Positions 6,091 through 15,002 of a stretch of DNA of 35,830 nucleotides are shown here, piece after piece (position 1 is the first letter of the stretch; each line of letters starts with the position of its first letter). Source of the stretch: Lachnospiraceae bacterium (lineage in GTDB: Bacteria > Bacillota > Clostridia > Lachnospirales > Lachnospiraceae); NCBI GenBank assembly GCA_900766915.1, contig CAAFXE010000106.1:1-35830 (forward strand). The letters run 5' to 3'. Made by a program: the position numbers and the translations under genes. The notes under the pieces are model-generated. The model was not told where the DNA came from. It did no database searches and saw only the letters and a program-made list of their open reading frames with translations.

Positions 6091-7337
6091 AATTGACCTG
6101 GAAGTTTCAATTTTTCCTTAACCGGAAACTCCTGGTCGAATGCTTCTGCCTCTGCTTCATCCACAAAATACCCCTGTGGCGTTGCATATTCACCTGTAAT
6201 CCCATCTAAATATCCCGGAATCAATTCCTTGCATAAAAAGAAGGATGCATCTTCACCTTCCGGCAAACCATGATAACGAATGCCAAAGATACTTGCCAGG
6301 ACAAATCCGCTCTTTCCATAAAAATCAATGTTTCCCTCGAAACAAACAGCACCACAGCCAAGCTCCTTCGCTTTTTCCAGAGAGTAATCTAATAATACCT
6401 TTCCATATCCTTTTCTTTTAAGCTTAGGGGTAATGCAGATCGGTCCCATGGTCATGATCGGTATATCTCTGCCATCATCCGCTTTGATATTTGCTCTCAT
6501 AAACATATTCTGACCTATCAGCTTGCCATCCTGTTCCATAACAAAATCAAGTTCCGGAACAAATGCCGGATCATTACGCAGCTGATTTAAAACATAATGC
6601 TCCAGGCATCCCGGACGGTATACATTCCAAAAGCTTTCTCTTACCATGTTTTCTACTTCACGATATTCTTCTTTTTTCTCTAAACGTATGATCATATTGT
6701 TTGTATTCATTTCTTCTCCTTTCTTATCCATAACGTAATGTTTACTAAAATGTGATATGTGATTCTTCAGAATTTCAATCAATTCCTCATTTTCCCCGGT
6801 TTTGTCGTACAAATTAATCAGAAGAAAAAGCGGGGCATAATACTCTACCGCAAGCTGTCTGGGATTCTCCTCTTTCAATACGCCCATATTTATCAGCTCA
6901 CGAAACACATCTTCCATATAGGCAACCGGTCCTGCAACGATACACTGGCTGTAGAGCTCTGCCATTTCTGCATTACGGTATTGCTCCAAACTCAGCATTC
7001 TTCTAAATTTGGATGCGAAATCATCTTCTGTCCAAAATTTCAATTGTTCAATGGTAAATTTTTGAATATCCTCCAAAGACACATTTTTGTAAGAATCCGG
7101 CATGGAATCATATTGCTCGGCCGGCATCTCATAATCGTTCGCTCTTTTTGCATCAATTTGATACATTCTCTCAACGATGTTATCAAAAATATCACGTTTG
7201 TTTTTATAATGCTTATATAGAGCTCCTTTTGTCATTCCCAATTCTCCTGCAATCGTGCTTACTGAGACAGCCTCATAACCATCTCTTGCAAACAGTCGAA
7301 GTGCAGTCATTAATATGTTTTCCCTTGTATCAGACAT
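6084..7337 (-). CDS. TetR-family regulator fused to a GNAT acetyltransferase
   Basis: A 417-residue protein. Residues about 1-50 are a TetR helix-turn-helix (VSTIAGELGMTKGALYKHYKNKRDIF) and about 55-205 a TetR ligand domain. Residues 210-417 are a YhbS-like GNAT: MIRLEKKEEYREVENMVRESF, acetyl-CoA loop KRKGYGKVLL, then FYGKSGFV. The ATG at 7337 follows GGAGGAGATACAA; an ATG 15 bases earlier overlaps that site. At the junction, an AAAGGAGAAGAA ribosome site sits directly before Met210 (ATG at 6710), so the enzyme half can probably also be made alone. This looks like two adjacent genes joined by loss of a stop, or a natural fusion. Two palindromes at the promoter suggest self-repression. It probably couples ligand sensing with ligand acetylation; the ligand is unknown. 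Confidence 0.85.
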   Translation of the reverse strand: MSDTRENILMTALRLFARDGYEAVSVSTIAGELGMTKGALYKHYKNKRDIFDNIVERMYQIDAKRANDYEMPAEQYDSMPDSYKNVSLEDIQKFTIEQLKFWTEDDFASKFRRMLSLEQYRNAEMAELYSQCIVAGPVAYMEDVFRELINMGVLKEENPRQLAVEYYAPLFLLINLYDKTGENEELIEILKNHISHFSKHYVMDKKGEEMNTNNMIIRLEKKEEYREVENMVRESFWNVYRPGCLEHYVLNQLRNDPAFVPELDFVMEQDGKLIGQNMFMRANIKADDGRDIPIMTMGPICITPKLKRKGYGKVLLDYSLEKAKELGCGAVCFEGNIDFYGKSGFVLASIFGIRYHGLPEGEDASFFLCKELIPGYLDGITGEYATPQGYFVDEAEAEAFDQEFPVKEKLKLPGQLF

Positions 7338-7356
7338 TTGTATCTCCTCCATAAAA

Positions 7357-7404
7357 TAAACGATCGTTTACCCTTATTGTAGTAAACGATTGTTTACTTG
7401 TCAG
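7357..7404 (-). promoter_or_regulatory. Promoter of the TetR fusion with two palindromic operators
   Basis: Minus strand -35 CTGACA (7399-7404), 17-base spacer, -10 TACAAT (7376-7381). AGTAAAC-GATT-GTTTACT (7381-7398) fills the spacer, and the perfect palindrome TAAACGATCGTTTA (7357-7370) lies just downstream. Both share the AAACGAT core, as expected for two binding sites of the TetR protein encoded next. Confidence 0.82.
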
Positions 7405-7494
7405 GAAATATAAATCCACAGACAGTAAAATTTCCATAAACAATAGAAAACACGCTCTGATAACTTTCTATTGTCATGAATCAAAAAAACGAAA

Positions 7495-7535
7495 ATCCGG
7501 TAAATCAGTAAGATTTGATTACTGATTTATCGGAT
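7495..7535 (-). terminator. Intrinsic terminator of the FAD dehydrogenase gene
   Basis: Seventeen-base arms (7495-7511 and 7519-7535) with one G-T pair and a seven-base loop. On the minus strand they are followed by TTTTCGTTTTTTT. It sits about 60 bases after the stop of the leftward gene ending at 7593. Confidence 0.9.
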
Positions 7536-7592
7536 CTTCGTCTGTATGTCCGGCTCTTTTCATACGATTGTTCGTCTGCTTTTGTCCTGATA

Positions 7593-8963
7593 CTACAAGT
7601 GTTTTACAATATGATCAGCCACATAAACTCCGCTTGCGGATGCATGTGACAGAGAATGGGTTACGCCGCTTCCGTCTCCGATCACATATAATCCTTTGTG
7701 GTTGGTTTCCAGGTTCTCATCCAGTTCTACTTCCATGTTATAGAATTTTACTTCCACACCATAAAGAAGCGTGTCATCGTTTGCCATACCCGGTGCAATT
7801 TTATCCAGGGCATAGATCATTTCGATAATACCATCCAGGATTCGTTTTGGTAAAACAAGGCTCAAGTCCCCGGGTGTCGCATTTAAAGTCGGACGGACTG
7901 TGCCCTCTTCAATACGCTGCTTCGTACTTCTTCGTCCCCGCTCCAGATCGCCAAAACGCTGCACGATCACACCGCCGCCAAGCATATTGGATAATCTTGC
8001 AATGCTTTCACCATATCCATTGCTGTCCTTAAATGGCTCCGAAAAATGCTTTGCAACCAGAAGGGCAAAGTTTGTATTATCTGTCTTTTTATCCGGGTCT
8101 TCAAAGCTGTGTCCGTTTACTGTAACAATACCATTGGTATTCTCATTTACCACGATTCCATGGGGGTTCATGCAGAAGGTACGGACTTTATCTTCGAATT
8201 TTTCCGTACGGTACACGATCTTACTTTCGTATAACTCGTCTGTAATATGCTCAAAAATTACCGCCGGTATTTCCACACGCACACCGATATCCACACGATT
8301 AGATTTTGTAGGGATATTTAAATCTTTACAGACCTGTTCCATCCACTTGCTGCCGCTTCTTCCTACAGAGATGATACACTGCTTGCCTTCTGCCTGCTGT
8401 TTCTGTGTGCATACACGATAGCCGCCTTCTATGACTTCCACCTTTGAAACGGGCTCATTAAAGAAAAAGTCCATTTGATCCTTCAAAAGGTCATACAGAT
8501 TCTCCAAAACCACATAGTTGATATCTGTACCAAGATGTCTGACAGATGCCTCTAACAAGGTCAATTTATTCTGCATACAAACCTTTTTAAAGGAAGTACC
8601 TGCAGTAGAAAACATCTTTGTACCCTGTCCGCCATATTCCACATTGATCCGGTCAACATACTCCATTAATTCGATGGCCTTCTGTTTTCCGATATATTCG
8701 TAGAGTGTACCTCCAAAATCATTTGTGATGTTATATTTGCCGTCAGAAAATGCACCGGCTCCGCCAAAGCCATTCATGATGGCACAGGTCTTACAGTTGA
8801 TACAGCTTTTCACTTTATCCCCATCAATGGGACATTTTCTTTTTTTCAGCTCATTTCCTGCTTCAAATACCGCTATTTTTAATTCCGGTTTGTTCCTGAT
8901 TAATTCATATGCTGAGAAAATACCCCCCGGTCCTGCACCAACTATGATTACATCGTACTTCAT
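7593..8963 (-). CDS. FAD-dependent dehydrogenase (COG2509-type)
   Basis: A 456-residue cytosolic flavoprotein. The N-terminus MKYDVIIVGAGPGGIFSAYEL is a Rossmann FAD-binding motif, followed by a Cys cluster (CPIDGDKVKSCINCKTC) and GFGGAGAFSDGKYN. A late GLYVIGDGSGVTHSLSHASA segment closes the FAD site. The protein matches the uncharacterised FAD-dependent dehydrogenases found in many Firmicutes; the substrate is not known. The Cys cluster could be redox active or bind metal. The ATG at 8963 is preferred to an in-frame ATG 30 bases upstream because AAGGAGAAGAAT precedes it. It follows the EAL gene by 26 bases, so they may be cotranscribed; a strong terminator lies downstream. Confidence 0.88.
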   Translation of the reverse strand: MKYDVIIVGAGPGGIFSAYELIRNKPELKIAVFEAGNELKKRKCPIDGDKVKSCINCKTCAIMNGFGGAGAFSDGKYNITNDFGGTLYEYIGKQKAIELMEYVDRINVEYGGQGTKMFSTAGTSFKKVCMQNKLTLLEASVRHLGTDINYVVLENLYDLLKDQMDFFFNEPVSKVEVIEGGYRVCTQKQQAEGKQCIISVGRSGSKWMEQVCKDLNIPTKSNRVDIGVRVEIPAVIFEHITDELYESKIVYRTEKFEDKVRTFCMNPHGIVVNENTNGIVTVNGHSFEDPDKKTDNTNFALLVAKHFSEPFKDSNGYGESIARLSNMLGGGVIVQRFGDLERGRRSTKQRIEEGTVRPTLNATPGDLSLVLPKRILDGIIEMIYALDKIAPGMANDDTLLYGVEVKFYNMEVELDENLETNHKGLYVIGDGSGVTHSLSHASASGVYVADHIVKHL

Positions 8964-8989
8964 ATTCTTCTCCTTCTTATCATTTTTAA

Positions 8990-10642
8990 TCATTTTAATA
9001 ATTTTTCAAATGCCTCCACAGGCATTGGTTTTGCAAAAAGATAACCCTGGGCATAATCACAGCCCAACTCCTCAAGACGTTTCTTTTGTTCTTCTGTCTC
9101 CACACCCTCAGCCTTGACAGGAAGCTGCATCCGATGAGCCAGATGAATCACATCCGGCAAAATACTCTGCCCCGAAGGCTTTTTCATTTCTCTCCAGAGG
9201 AACTCCTTATCAAGCTTCAAGGCGTCCAAAGGAAGTCTTGTCAGCATATTCAAAGAGGAGGTTCCTTCCCCGAAATCATCCAGTTCCATGCAAAATCCCC
9301 GTTTTCGAAGTTCCTCTGCCGTACAGATAATCTGATCAGGATTTTCCAAATAAGTACGCTCTTTGATTTCCAGATGAAGATATCCCGGATCAATCTCATA
9401 CTTTTGGGCGATTTCCCAGACTGTATCAAACAAATAAGACTCATAGAAATCCTCACGGGAAACATTGATGGAAATCGGCACCATAGGGTATCCTTTTTGC
9501 TTCCATTCTTTCAGCTTTGAGCACACGCTCTCCCATATATACGTATCCAAACTGGAGATAAATCCATTTTTTTCCAGTAATGGTACAAATTCCTTTGGTG
9601 ACAGCAGGCCCCACTCCGGATGTTGCCAACGCACCAATGCTTCCGCTCCCACCATCTTTCCATCTTTTAGGCTATATTCCGGCTGGAAATAAATCAAAAA
9701 CTGTTTCTGCCGCAGTGCAAATGCCATGGTATCGGTGATTTCTTTTTCACGCAGCAGATTTTCACGAAGGACATCATCGTAGACAGCCAGGTATCTGCCA
9801 TAAATCCCACTGATACTTTCTGCAGCCAGTAGGGCCCTGTCACACATCTGCTCAACAGATATGGTCCGATCCGTGATTTCATAAACTCCAAGCTTCACAG
9901 ACATTTTGTCCAGCAGCTGCAAGCGTTCTTTTTTTCTTTCCTCATCAAAGTATTTCCGTGCATTTCTTTCCCTTTTTCGTTCTACCAGACAAAGAAACCC
10001 ATCTGCACTGTATCTGCAGCAAAGAGCATCCTCGCCTACCCTTTTGGGAAGAATTTCAGCAGCCTCCAACAGAAGGTTTTCTCCTGCCTTTCGTCCATAT
10101 GTGTCATTGTGCAGCCTGACATTTTCTAAATTAACACATAAAACCGTATATTCCTGATCAGGGGTTGCATCCAGGAGATCCCTGACCTTCTGATAGAAAA
10201 ATTCCTTTGTATAATGTCCGGTAAGGCGGTCATACTGAAACTGATCCACCATAGCCGCTGCCTCACGAAACTTGATCAGACTTGCCACTCTGTGCAAAAT
10301 CACCTGCGGACGATAAGGCTTTGGTACAAAATCGTTTGCTCCATGTGCCAGTGCATCGATCTCGTCTTTTTCACTGTCTCTCTGGGTCAATACGATTACC
10401 GGAATCAGGGCAAACTCTATATCCTTCTTTATAAGATCCAGAAAGGTATAGCCGTCCATAACCGGCATCATCACGTCCAAAAGGATCAAAGAAATTTCTC
10501 CCCGGTTCTGCTGTAAAATTTCCAACGCAGCCTTTCCATTCTTTGCTTCCAATACCTCATATGCACCTGACAATATTTCATTCAGGATCTCCCGGTTGAT
10601 TTTATTATCTTCTACAATTAAGACCTTTTTTTGTTGAATCAT
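8990..10642 (-). CDS. Response regulator with degenerate GGDEF and intact EAL: c-di-GMP phosphodiesterase
   Basis: A 550-residue protein. Residues about 5-120 are a receiver domain (acidic ED11-12, phospho-acceptor Asp56 in LLDVMMP, KP pair near 108). About 135-290 is a GGDEF domain whose catalytic site reads YSADGF, so it cannot be a cyclase. About 305-550 is an EAL domain: EALVRWQHP (E334), NVS, LEIKER, DDFGEG, LKLDKEF, AEGVETEEQ and QGYLFAKPMP all retain the known metal and base residues. It should hydrolyse c-di-GMP when phosphorylated. The ATG at 10642 follows GAAAGGGCAAC; an in-frame GTG 24 bases upstream is less likely. No cognate kinase is adjacent, so it is an orphan regulator, followed 26 bases later by the FAD dehydrogenase. 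Confidence 0.92.
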   Translation of the reverse strand: MIQQKKVLIVEDNKINREILNEILSGAYEVLEAKNGKAALEILQQNRGEISLILLDVMMPVMDGYTFLDLIKKDIEFALIPVIVLTQRDSEKDEIDALAHGANDFVPKPYRPQVILHRVASLIKFREAAAMVDQFQYDRLTGHYTKEFFYQKVRDLLDATPDQEYTVLCVNLENVRLHNDTYGRKAGENLLLEAAEILPKRVGEDALCCRYSADGFLCLVERKRERNARKYFDEERKKERLQLLDKMSVKLGVYEITDRTISVEQMCDRALLAAESISGIYGRYLAVYDDVLRENLLREKEITDTMAFALRQKQFLIYFQPEYSLKDGKMVGAEALVRWQHPEWGLLSPKEFVPLLEKNGFISSLDTYIWESVCSKLKEWKQKGYPMVPISINVSREDFYESYLFDTVWEIAQKYEIDPGYLHLEIKERTYLENPDQIICTAEELRKRGFCMELDDFGEGTSSLNMLTRLPLDALKLDKEFLWREMKKPSGQSILPDVIHLAHRMQLPVKAEGVETEEQKKRLEELGCDYAQGYLFAKPMPVEAFEKLLK

Positions 10643-10693
10643 GTTGCCCTTTCTCTCTGTTACCACATCGGTTTACAACCCTCACATCTTAAT

Positions 10694-10732
10694 ATCTTAC
10701 ATGAAATCCGCATCTTCCACAAGATGTAAGAT
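10694..10732. promoter_or_regulatory. Nested inverted repeats upstream of the EAL gene
   Basis: ATCTTACAT (10694-10702) pairs with ATGTAAGAT (10724-10732), and inside it CATCTT (10711-10716) pairs with AAGATG (10721-10726). The site lies 50-90 bases upstream of the EAL-gene start and could be an operator or leader hairpin. Role not known. Confidence 0.4.
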
Positions 10733-10748
10733 GCACAAAAAAAGTAAT

Positions 10749-10777
10749 AGGAGTGAAACCCCTGTGGCTCCACTCCT
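10749..10777 (-). terminator. Terminator of the gal operon
   Basis: AGGAGTG (minus, 10777-10771) pairs with CACTCCT (10755-10749), followed on the minus strand by ATTACTTTTTTT. It lies 23 bases after the galT stop. Confidence 0.75.
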
Positions 10778-10799
10778 TCTTTCTGATATCAATATTTAA

Positions 10800-12293
10800 C
10801 TACTGAATTTCTTTTATAAATCTGTGGAATGCTTCCATTCCTTCCGGTGTACGTTTGTACACACCTGCACATTCCAGTACTTTGGCAAATACTTTACCAA
10901 TCTCTTCCTGCACAATGCTGTGAATATTATCCTCAGTCACAGTATGTTCTCTCATCCACTGTTCTGCCCAGTCTGCATGCTTTGCAAGAGTTTCATCTGC
11001 CCTTAAATCTTTTCCTTCCAAAACTGCCTTCTCTAAAAGTGCCATCTCAGTTTTCAGACGTGCCGGAAGTACCGCAAGTCCCATGACTTCGATCAGACCA
11101 ATGTTTTCTTTTTTGATATGATGGTACTGACTGTGGGGATGGTACACTCCCATAGGATGTTCTTTTGTCGTAATGTTGTTGCGAAGAACCAGGTCAAGTT
11201 CTAAGAGCTCCCCTCTCCTTCTTGCAATCGGAGTAATGGTATTATGAGGAGTACCTTCTGTTTCACTGTAAATAAAGGCAGCTTCATCGGTATAACCTCT
11301 CCATGCCTTTAAAATGTGATCTGCTGCATCTGCTACTTCCTTTAACTCTTTTCCCTGCAAACGAATTACGGACATTGGCCATTTTACGATTCCTGCGTTG
11401 ACATTTGGCCACTGGTTCAGAGTAAACATTTCCTCATAAGGTGCCTTTGCCATGGCAAACACATAATTTCCGCCCTGAAAATGGTCATGGCTTAAAATAG
11501 AGCCTCCTACAATCGGAAGGTCTGCATTGGATCCTGCAGTATAGTGAGGGAATTTTTCCACAAACTCCAGAAGCTTTGCAAAAGTTTCACGATCAATCTT
11601 CATTGGAATATGTTTTTCATTAAAGATGATGCAGTGCTCATTGTAGTACACATAAGGAGAATACTGTAAAAAATAACCTTCTCCACCCAGTGTCATGGGA
11701 ATGATTCGATGGTTCTGTCTTGCCGGATGGGAAAAATGTCCTGCATACCCTTCATTTTCTTTACAAAGAAGACAATTTGGATATCCGCTTGCCTTGGCTT
11801 TTCCGGCCTTTGCAATATCTCTTGGATCTTTCTCCGGTTTTGAAAGGTTGATGGTAATGTCAATGGGACCGTACTCTGTCTGTGTGACCCATTTTTCATC
11901 TTTGGCAATTCGATCCTTACGAATATAATTAGTTGCCTGGCTGAACTGATAATAAAAGTCTGTGGCTTCTTTAGGAGACTTTACATACTTTTCCTGAAAA
12001 GCAGCTCTGACTACGGAAGGTGCCGGCGTCAGAAGCCCCATAAGCTTCGTGTCAAAAAGATCCTTCATGGTAATGGTATCTTCTTCCAGGATACCCTTTT
12101 CGTGTGCGATCTTCATCAGATCTTCCAGAATTTCATGTATAGGTCTTACCTCTCCTGTAAAATTGGATGCCACATATTCATCCAGACCATACAACTCTAA
12201 CAGTCTGTTTTTTACATATACCTCATCTGCCGCATCCACCAGACCTGTCTGTATTCCGTAAGCTACCAGTTCGTCAATGAATTCGTAAACCAT
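10800..12293 (-). CDS. galT: UDP-glucose--hexose-1-phosphate uridylyltransferase, class II
   Basis: A 497-residue class II GalT, the form typical of Firmicutes and longer than the approximately 350-residue class I enzyme. It exchanges UMP between UDP-glucose and galactose-1-phosphate in the Leloir pathway. Visible blocks are the N-terminal VYEFIDELVAYGIQTGL, CLLCKENEGYAGHF (Cys-rich site), NEHCIIFNEKHIPMKI, the active-site region GGSILSHDHFQGG, and the C-terminal YHPHSQYHHIKKENIGLIEV. The start at 12293 has GGAGAGGG. It lies 17 bases after galE as the last gene of galK-galE-galT, and a terminator follows. Confidence 0.96.
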   Translation of the reverse strand: MVYEFIDELVAYGIQTGLVDAADEVYVKNRLLELYGLDEYVASNFTGEVRPIHEILEDLMKIAHEKGILEEDTITMKDLFDTKLMGLLTPAPSVVRAAFQEKYVKSPKEATDFYYQFSQATNYIRKDRIAKDEKWVTQTEYGPIDITINLSKPEKDPRDIAKAGKAKASGYPNCLLCKENEGYAGHFSHPARQNHRIIPMTLGGEGYFLQYSPYVYYNEHCIIFNEKHIPMKIDRETFAKLLEFVEKFPHYTAGSNADLPIVGGSILSHDHFQGGNYVFAMAKAPYEEMFTLNQWPNVNAGIVKWPMSVIRLQGKELKEVADAADHILKAWRGYTDEAAFIYSETEGTPHNTITPIARRRGELLELDLVLRNNITTKEHPMGVYHPHSQYHHIKKENIGLIEVMGLAVLPARLKTEMALLEKAVLEGKDLRADETLAKHADWAEQWMREHTVTEDNIHSIVQEEIGKVFAKVLECAGVYKRTPEGMEAFHRFIKEIQ

Positions 12294-12310
12294 CTTGATA
12301 CCCTCTCCTT

Positions 12311-13327
12311 TTATTTTGCGTAACCGTCCGGGTTACTGCTCTGCCATCTCCAGGTGTCTTCACACATTTCATCAATGCCGTATTTTGCTTCCCAGCCAAG
12401 CTCTGCTTTTGCTTTCTTCGGATCACAGTAGCATGTTGCAATATCACCCTCGCGGCGTGGCTTGATCTCATAAGGAATCTTATGTCCGCAGGCTTTTTCA
12501 AAAGCTGCTACCACCTGAAGCACACTGTATCCATTGCCTGTTCCAAGGTTATAAACCTCTACACCCGGTTTTTCACGAAGCTTATCAATGGCTTTGACAT
12601 GTCCTGCTGCCAGATCCACTACATGGATGTAATCTCTGACACCGGTTCCGTCCGGTGTATCATAATCATTTCCAAAAACGCCGAGGCATTCTCTCTTTCC
12701 AACTGCAACCTGTGCTACATACGGAAGAAGGTTGTTTGGAATACCTTTCGGATCTTCTCCAATCATGCCGCTTTTGTGTGCCCCGATCGGGTTAAAGTAA
12801 CGAAGCAGGATCACATTCCATTCCGGATCGGAGGTGTGGATGTCAGTAAGTACCTGCTCTAACATACTCTTGGTCCATCCATATGGATTGGTTGGCTGAC
12901 CCTTTGGACAATTTTCCGTAATCGGAATCTGTGCCGGATCACCGTAAACAGTTGCAGAAGAGCTGAATACGATATTTTTTACTCCATGAGCTCTCATCAC
13001 ATCACAAAGTACTAAAGTACCTGTCATATTGTTGTGATAATATTCGATCGGTTTCTGTACGGATTCTCCTACCGCCTTGTATCCTGCAAAATGAATGACT
13101 GCTTCGATCTCATGGGCATCAAAAATCTTATTCAATGCTTCCTTATCAAGAATGTCTGCTTCATAAAAGGTTACATTCTTTCCTGTAATCTTCTCTACTC
13201 TTTTCAATGATTCCTGGCTGGAGTTGTAAAGGTTATCTACCACAACAACCTCATAGCCTGCTTCCAAGAGTTCCACACATGTATGGCTTCCGATATAACC
13301 GGCACCACCTGCAACTAAAATACTCAT
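12311..13327 (-). CDS. galE: UDP-glucose 4-epimerase
   Basis: A 338-residue NAD-dependent extended short-chain dehydrogenase. It interconverts UDP-galactose and UDP-glucose. MSILVAGGAGYIGSHTCVEL carries the GxxGxxG NAD motif; FSSSATVYGDP holds the catalytic Ser, and NPYGWTKSMLEQ the YxxxK pair. Length is normal and no domain is lost. The ATG at 13327 follows AAAGGAGACAAAAAAC; the 19 codons upstream in frame have no ribosome site and are not included. It lies 60 bases after galK and 17 before galT. Confidence 0.97.
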   Translation of the reverse strand: MSILVAGGAGYIGSHTCVELLEAGYEVVVVDNLYNSSQESLKRVEKITGKNVTFYEADILDKEALNKIFDAHEIEAVIHFAGYKAVGESVQKPIEYYHNNMTGTLVLCDVMRAHGVKNIVFSSSATVYGDPAQIPITENCPKGQPTNPYGWTKSMLEQVLTDIHTSDPEWNVILLRYFNPIGAHKSGMIGEDPKGIPNNLLPYVAQVAVGKRECLGVFGNDYDTPDGTGVRDYIHVVDLAAGHVKAIDKLREKPGVEVYNLGTGNGYSVLQVVAAFEKACGHKIPYEIKPRREGDIATCYCDPKKAKAELGWEAKYGIDEMCEDTWRWQSSNPDGYAK

Positions 13328-13387
13328 GTTTTTTGTCTCCTTTGATTGATGAATCACATGTAATCTTCTGTTACTGTGAAACAAATT

Positions 13388-14668
13388 TTATAATACTTTC
13401 ATACCGCCATATTTACGGATCTTCAGCACATTACATGCATCTTTTCCAAACACCTGATCCATGGCTGCCTTGTACTGCGCCACTGCTTCATTTTTCACAA
13501 AAGCCTGGATGGTACCTGCAAATCCGCCTCCGTGAACACGGCTCACACCATTGTCTCCCAGAATACTGTCACTGATGGCAAGGGCAATGGACACATTCTG
13601 GTGCTGTACATCATGATTGGTATATACATTCTGTAAATATTTGAAAGAAGAATCTCCTGATTCCTTTACGGTATGTAAAAATGCATCGAAATCTCCTGCC
13701 TTTAAGGCTGCGACTTCTCTTTGTACTCTCACATTTTCATTCACAAAATGGATTGCACGAAGATATGCACGGTCTCCTGCCTTTTCACGAACTTCTGCGG
13801 ATTTTTCCATAAGCTCTTCCATGGTTACACCATGAAGCACTTCTTTTCCAAATACGGCAGCTGCTGCTTTCATCTCTGCCGGAACCGCTGCATAATCAGG
13901 TGTCAGATCTGCATGAGATCCTTTTGTATCTGTGATACATAAGCTGTAGCCATATTTTCCAAGGTCACAGCTAACACCTTCAATAACCGGATTTTTCTTA
14001 TCCGCAAAATCAATATGTACCAGATTTCCTACGGAGCTTGCGGTCTGGTCCATCAGTCCGCATGGCTTTCCAAAATATACATTCTCTGCATACTGTCCGA
14101 TAATGGCAATATCTACAGGAGAAATGGTCATTTCATTATATAATCCTGAAATGATGGTTCCGATGATGGTCTCAAAAGCTGCGGAAGAAGAAAGTCCTGC
14201 ACCTACAAGTACATCGCTGGTGATGTAAGTTTTAAATCCTCCGACTTTGCCGCCGTGATCTTTGATTCCCTGAAGTACACCTTTGATCAGAGCTAAAGTT
14301 GTGCCTTCTTCTGCGTCCTTCTTTTCCAGATCGTTTAAATCCACAAGGATCATTGGATAATCTCCGGATACAACCTGTACCTTTCCATCGTCTGTAGCTG
14401 CAACAATGGCAATGGCGTCCAGGTTTACGGAAGCTGCCAGAACCTCTCCGTTCTGATGGTCTGTATGGTTACCGCCGATTTCACTTCGACCCGGTGCACT
14501 GTAAATAGAAACCTCTGCTGCACCGTAAAGGCTTTCAAACTTTTCAATGGCTGCCACATAGCGATCTCTCTGGTAAGCCAGCTGATTTTCATCCAGATAA
14601 ATGTCCATCAACAGCTCATCTTTTGCACCGCTTTTAAATAATTCCTTTAATTCTTTTGTTGTCATCAT
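13388..14668 (-). CDS. galK: Galactokinase
   Basis: A 426-residue GHMP-family kinase that phosphorylates galactose at C1. Motifs: APGRSEIGGNHTDHQNGEVL (galactokinase signature, variant in having SEIGGNH), VGAGLSSSAAFET (ATP loop), and RVHGGGFAGTIQAF (motif 3). It is somewhat longer than E. coli GalK because of an N-terminal extension of about 35 residues. The ATG at 14668 follows GGGGGTAACAGT; an upstream ATG at 14692 lacks a site. It is the first gene of the gal operon, driven by the promoter at 14714-14742 and probably repressed by the divergent LacI-family protein. Confidence 0.96.
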   Translation of the reverse strand: MMTTKELKELFKSGAKDELLMDIYLDENQLAYQRDRYVAAIEKFESLYGAAEVSIYSAPGRSEIGGNHTDHQNGEVLAASVNLDAIAIVAATDDGKVQVVSGDYPMILVDLNDLEKKDAEEGTTLALIKGVLQGIKDHGGKVGGFKTYITSDVLVGAGLSSSAAFETIIGTIISGLYNEMTISPVDIAIIGQYAENVYFGKPCGLMDQTASSVGNLVHIDFADKKNPVIEGVSCDLGKYGYSLCITDTKGSHADLTPDYAAVPAEMKAAAAVFGKEVLHGVTMEELMEKSAEVREKAGDRAYLRAIHFVNENVRVQREVAALKAGDFDAFLHTVKESGDSSFKYLQNVYTNHDVQHQNVSIALAISDSILGDNGVSRVHGGGFAGTIQAFVKNEAVAQYKAAMDQVFGKDACNVLKIRKYGGMKVL

Positions 14669-14713
14669 ACTGTTACCCCCGTAATACTTCATGATTGTTA
14701 TTTGGTTGTATTC

Positions 14714-14742
14714 ATAGTAATTCTTTTTCTCTGATTTGTCAA
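14714..14742 (-). promoter_or_regulatory. galK-galE-galT promoter
   Basis: Minus strand TTGACA (14737-14742), 17-base spacer, TACTAT (14714-14719). The near-consensus spacing implies a strong basal promoter, consistent with control by a repressor. Confidence 0.85.
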
Positions 14743-14761
14743 TACTTTTTTAGTTAATTTA

Positions 14762-14814
14762 AGTAAACTTTTTACCACAATGTTTACTAATATTTACTTT
14801 CCAAAAAAGTAAAT
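14762..14814. promoter_or_regulatory. Operator-like inverted repeats upstream of galK
   Basis: AGTAAAC (14762-14768) faces GTTTACT (14782-14788), and ATTTACTT (14792-14799) faces AAGTAAAT (14807-14814). TGTTTACTAA at 14781-14790 recurs at the divergent galR promoter. The shared AGTAAA core suggests GalR-type sites. Confidence 0.6.
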
Positions 14815-14903
14815 AACTTCTACTATGCACCACAGTCGTTGTCCTCACCAACAAACCGTCAGAATTTCAAAGACTCCAGGGATATCCAAAATATGATTTT
14901 TTC

Positions 14904-14947
14904 TCGACAAAGCATACTTTCTATGATAATATTTATATGTTTACTAA
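14904..14947 (+). promoter_or_regulatory. Promoter and operator of the gal repressor gene
   Basis: TCGACA (14904-14909), 17-base spacer, TAATAT (14927-14932). A second exact copy of TGTTTACTAA (14938-14947) lies at the likely transcription start, fitting autoregulation. Confidence 0.7.
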
Positions 14948-15002
14948 AAATCAGTTTTATTTTACTTTAACAAACTACAGAATTTGAACTACGGAGGTAA
15001 TC

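Noticed and set aside
6759..7220. 153-codon rightward ORF opposite the TetR domain
   Set aside because: Antisense shadow of a convincing TetR domain; Ile/Leu/His/Cys-rich composition and no ribosome site.
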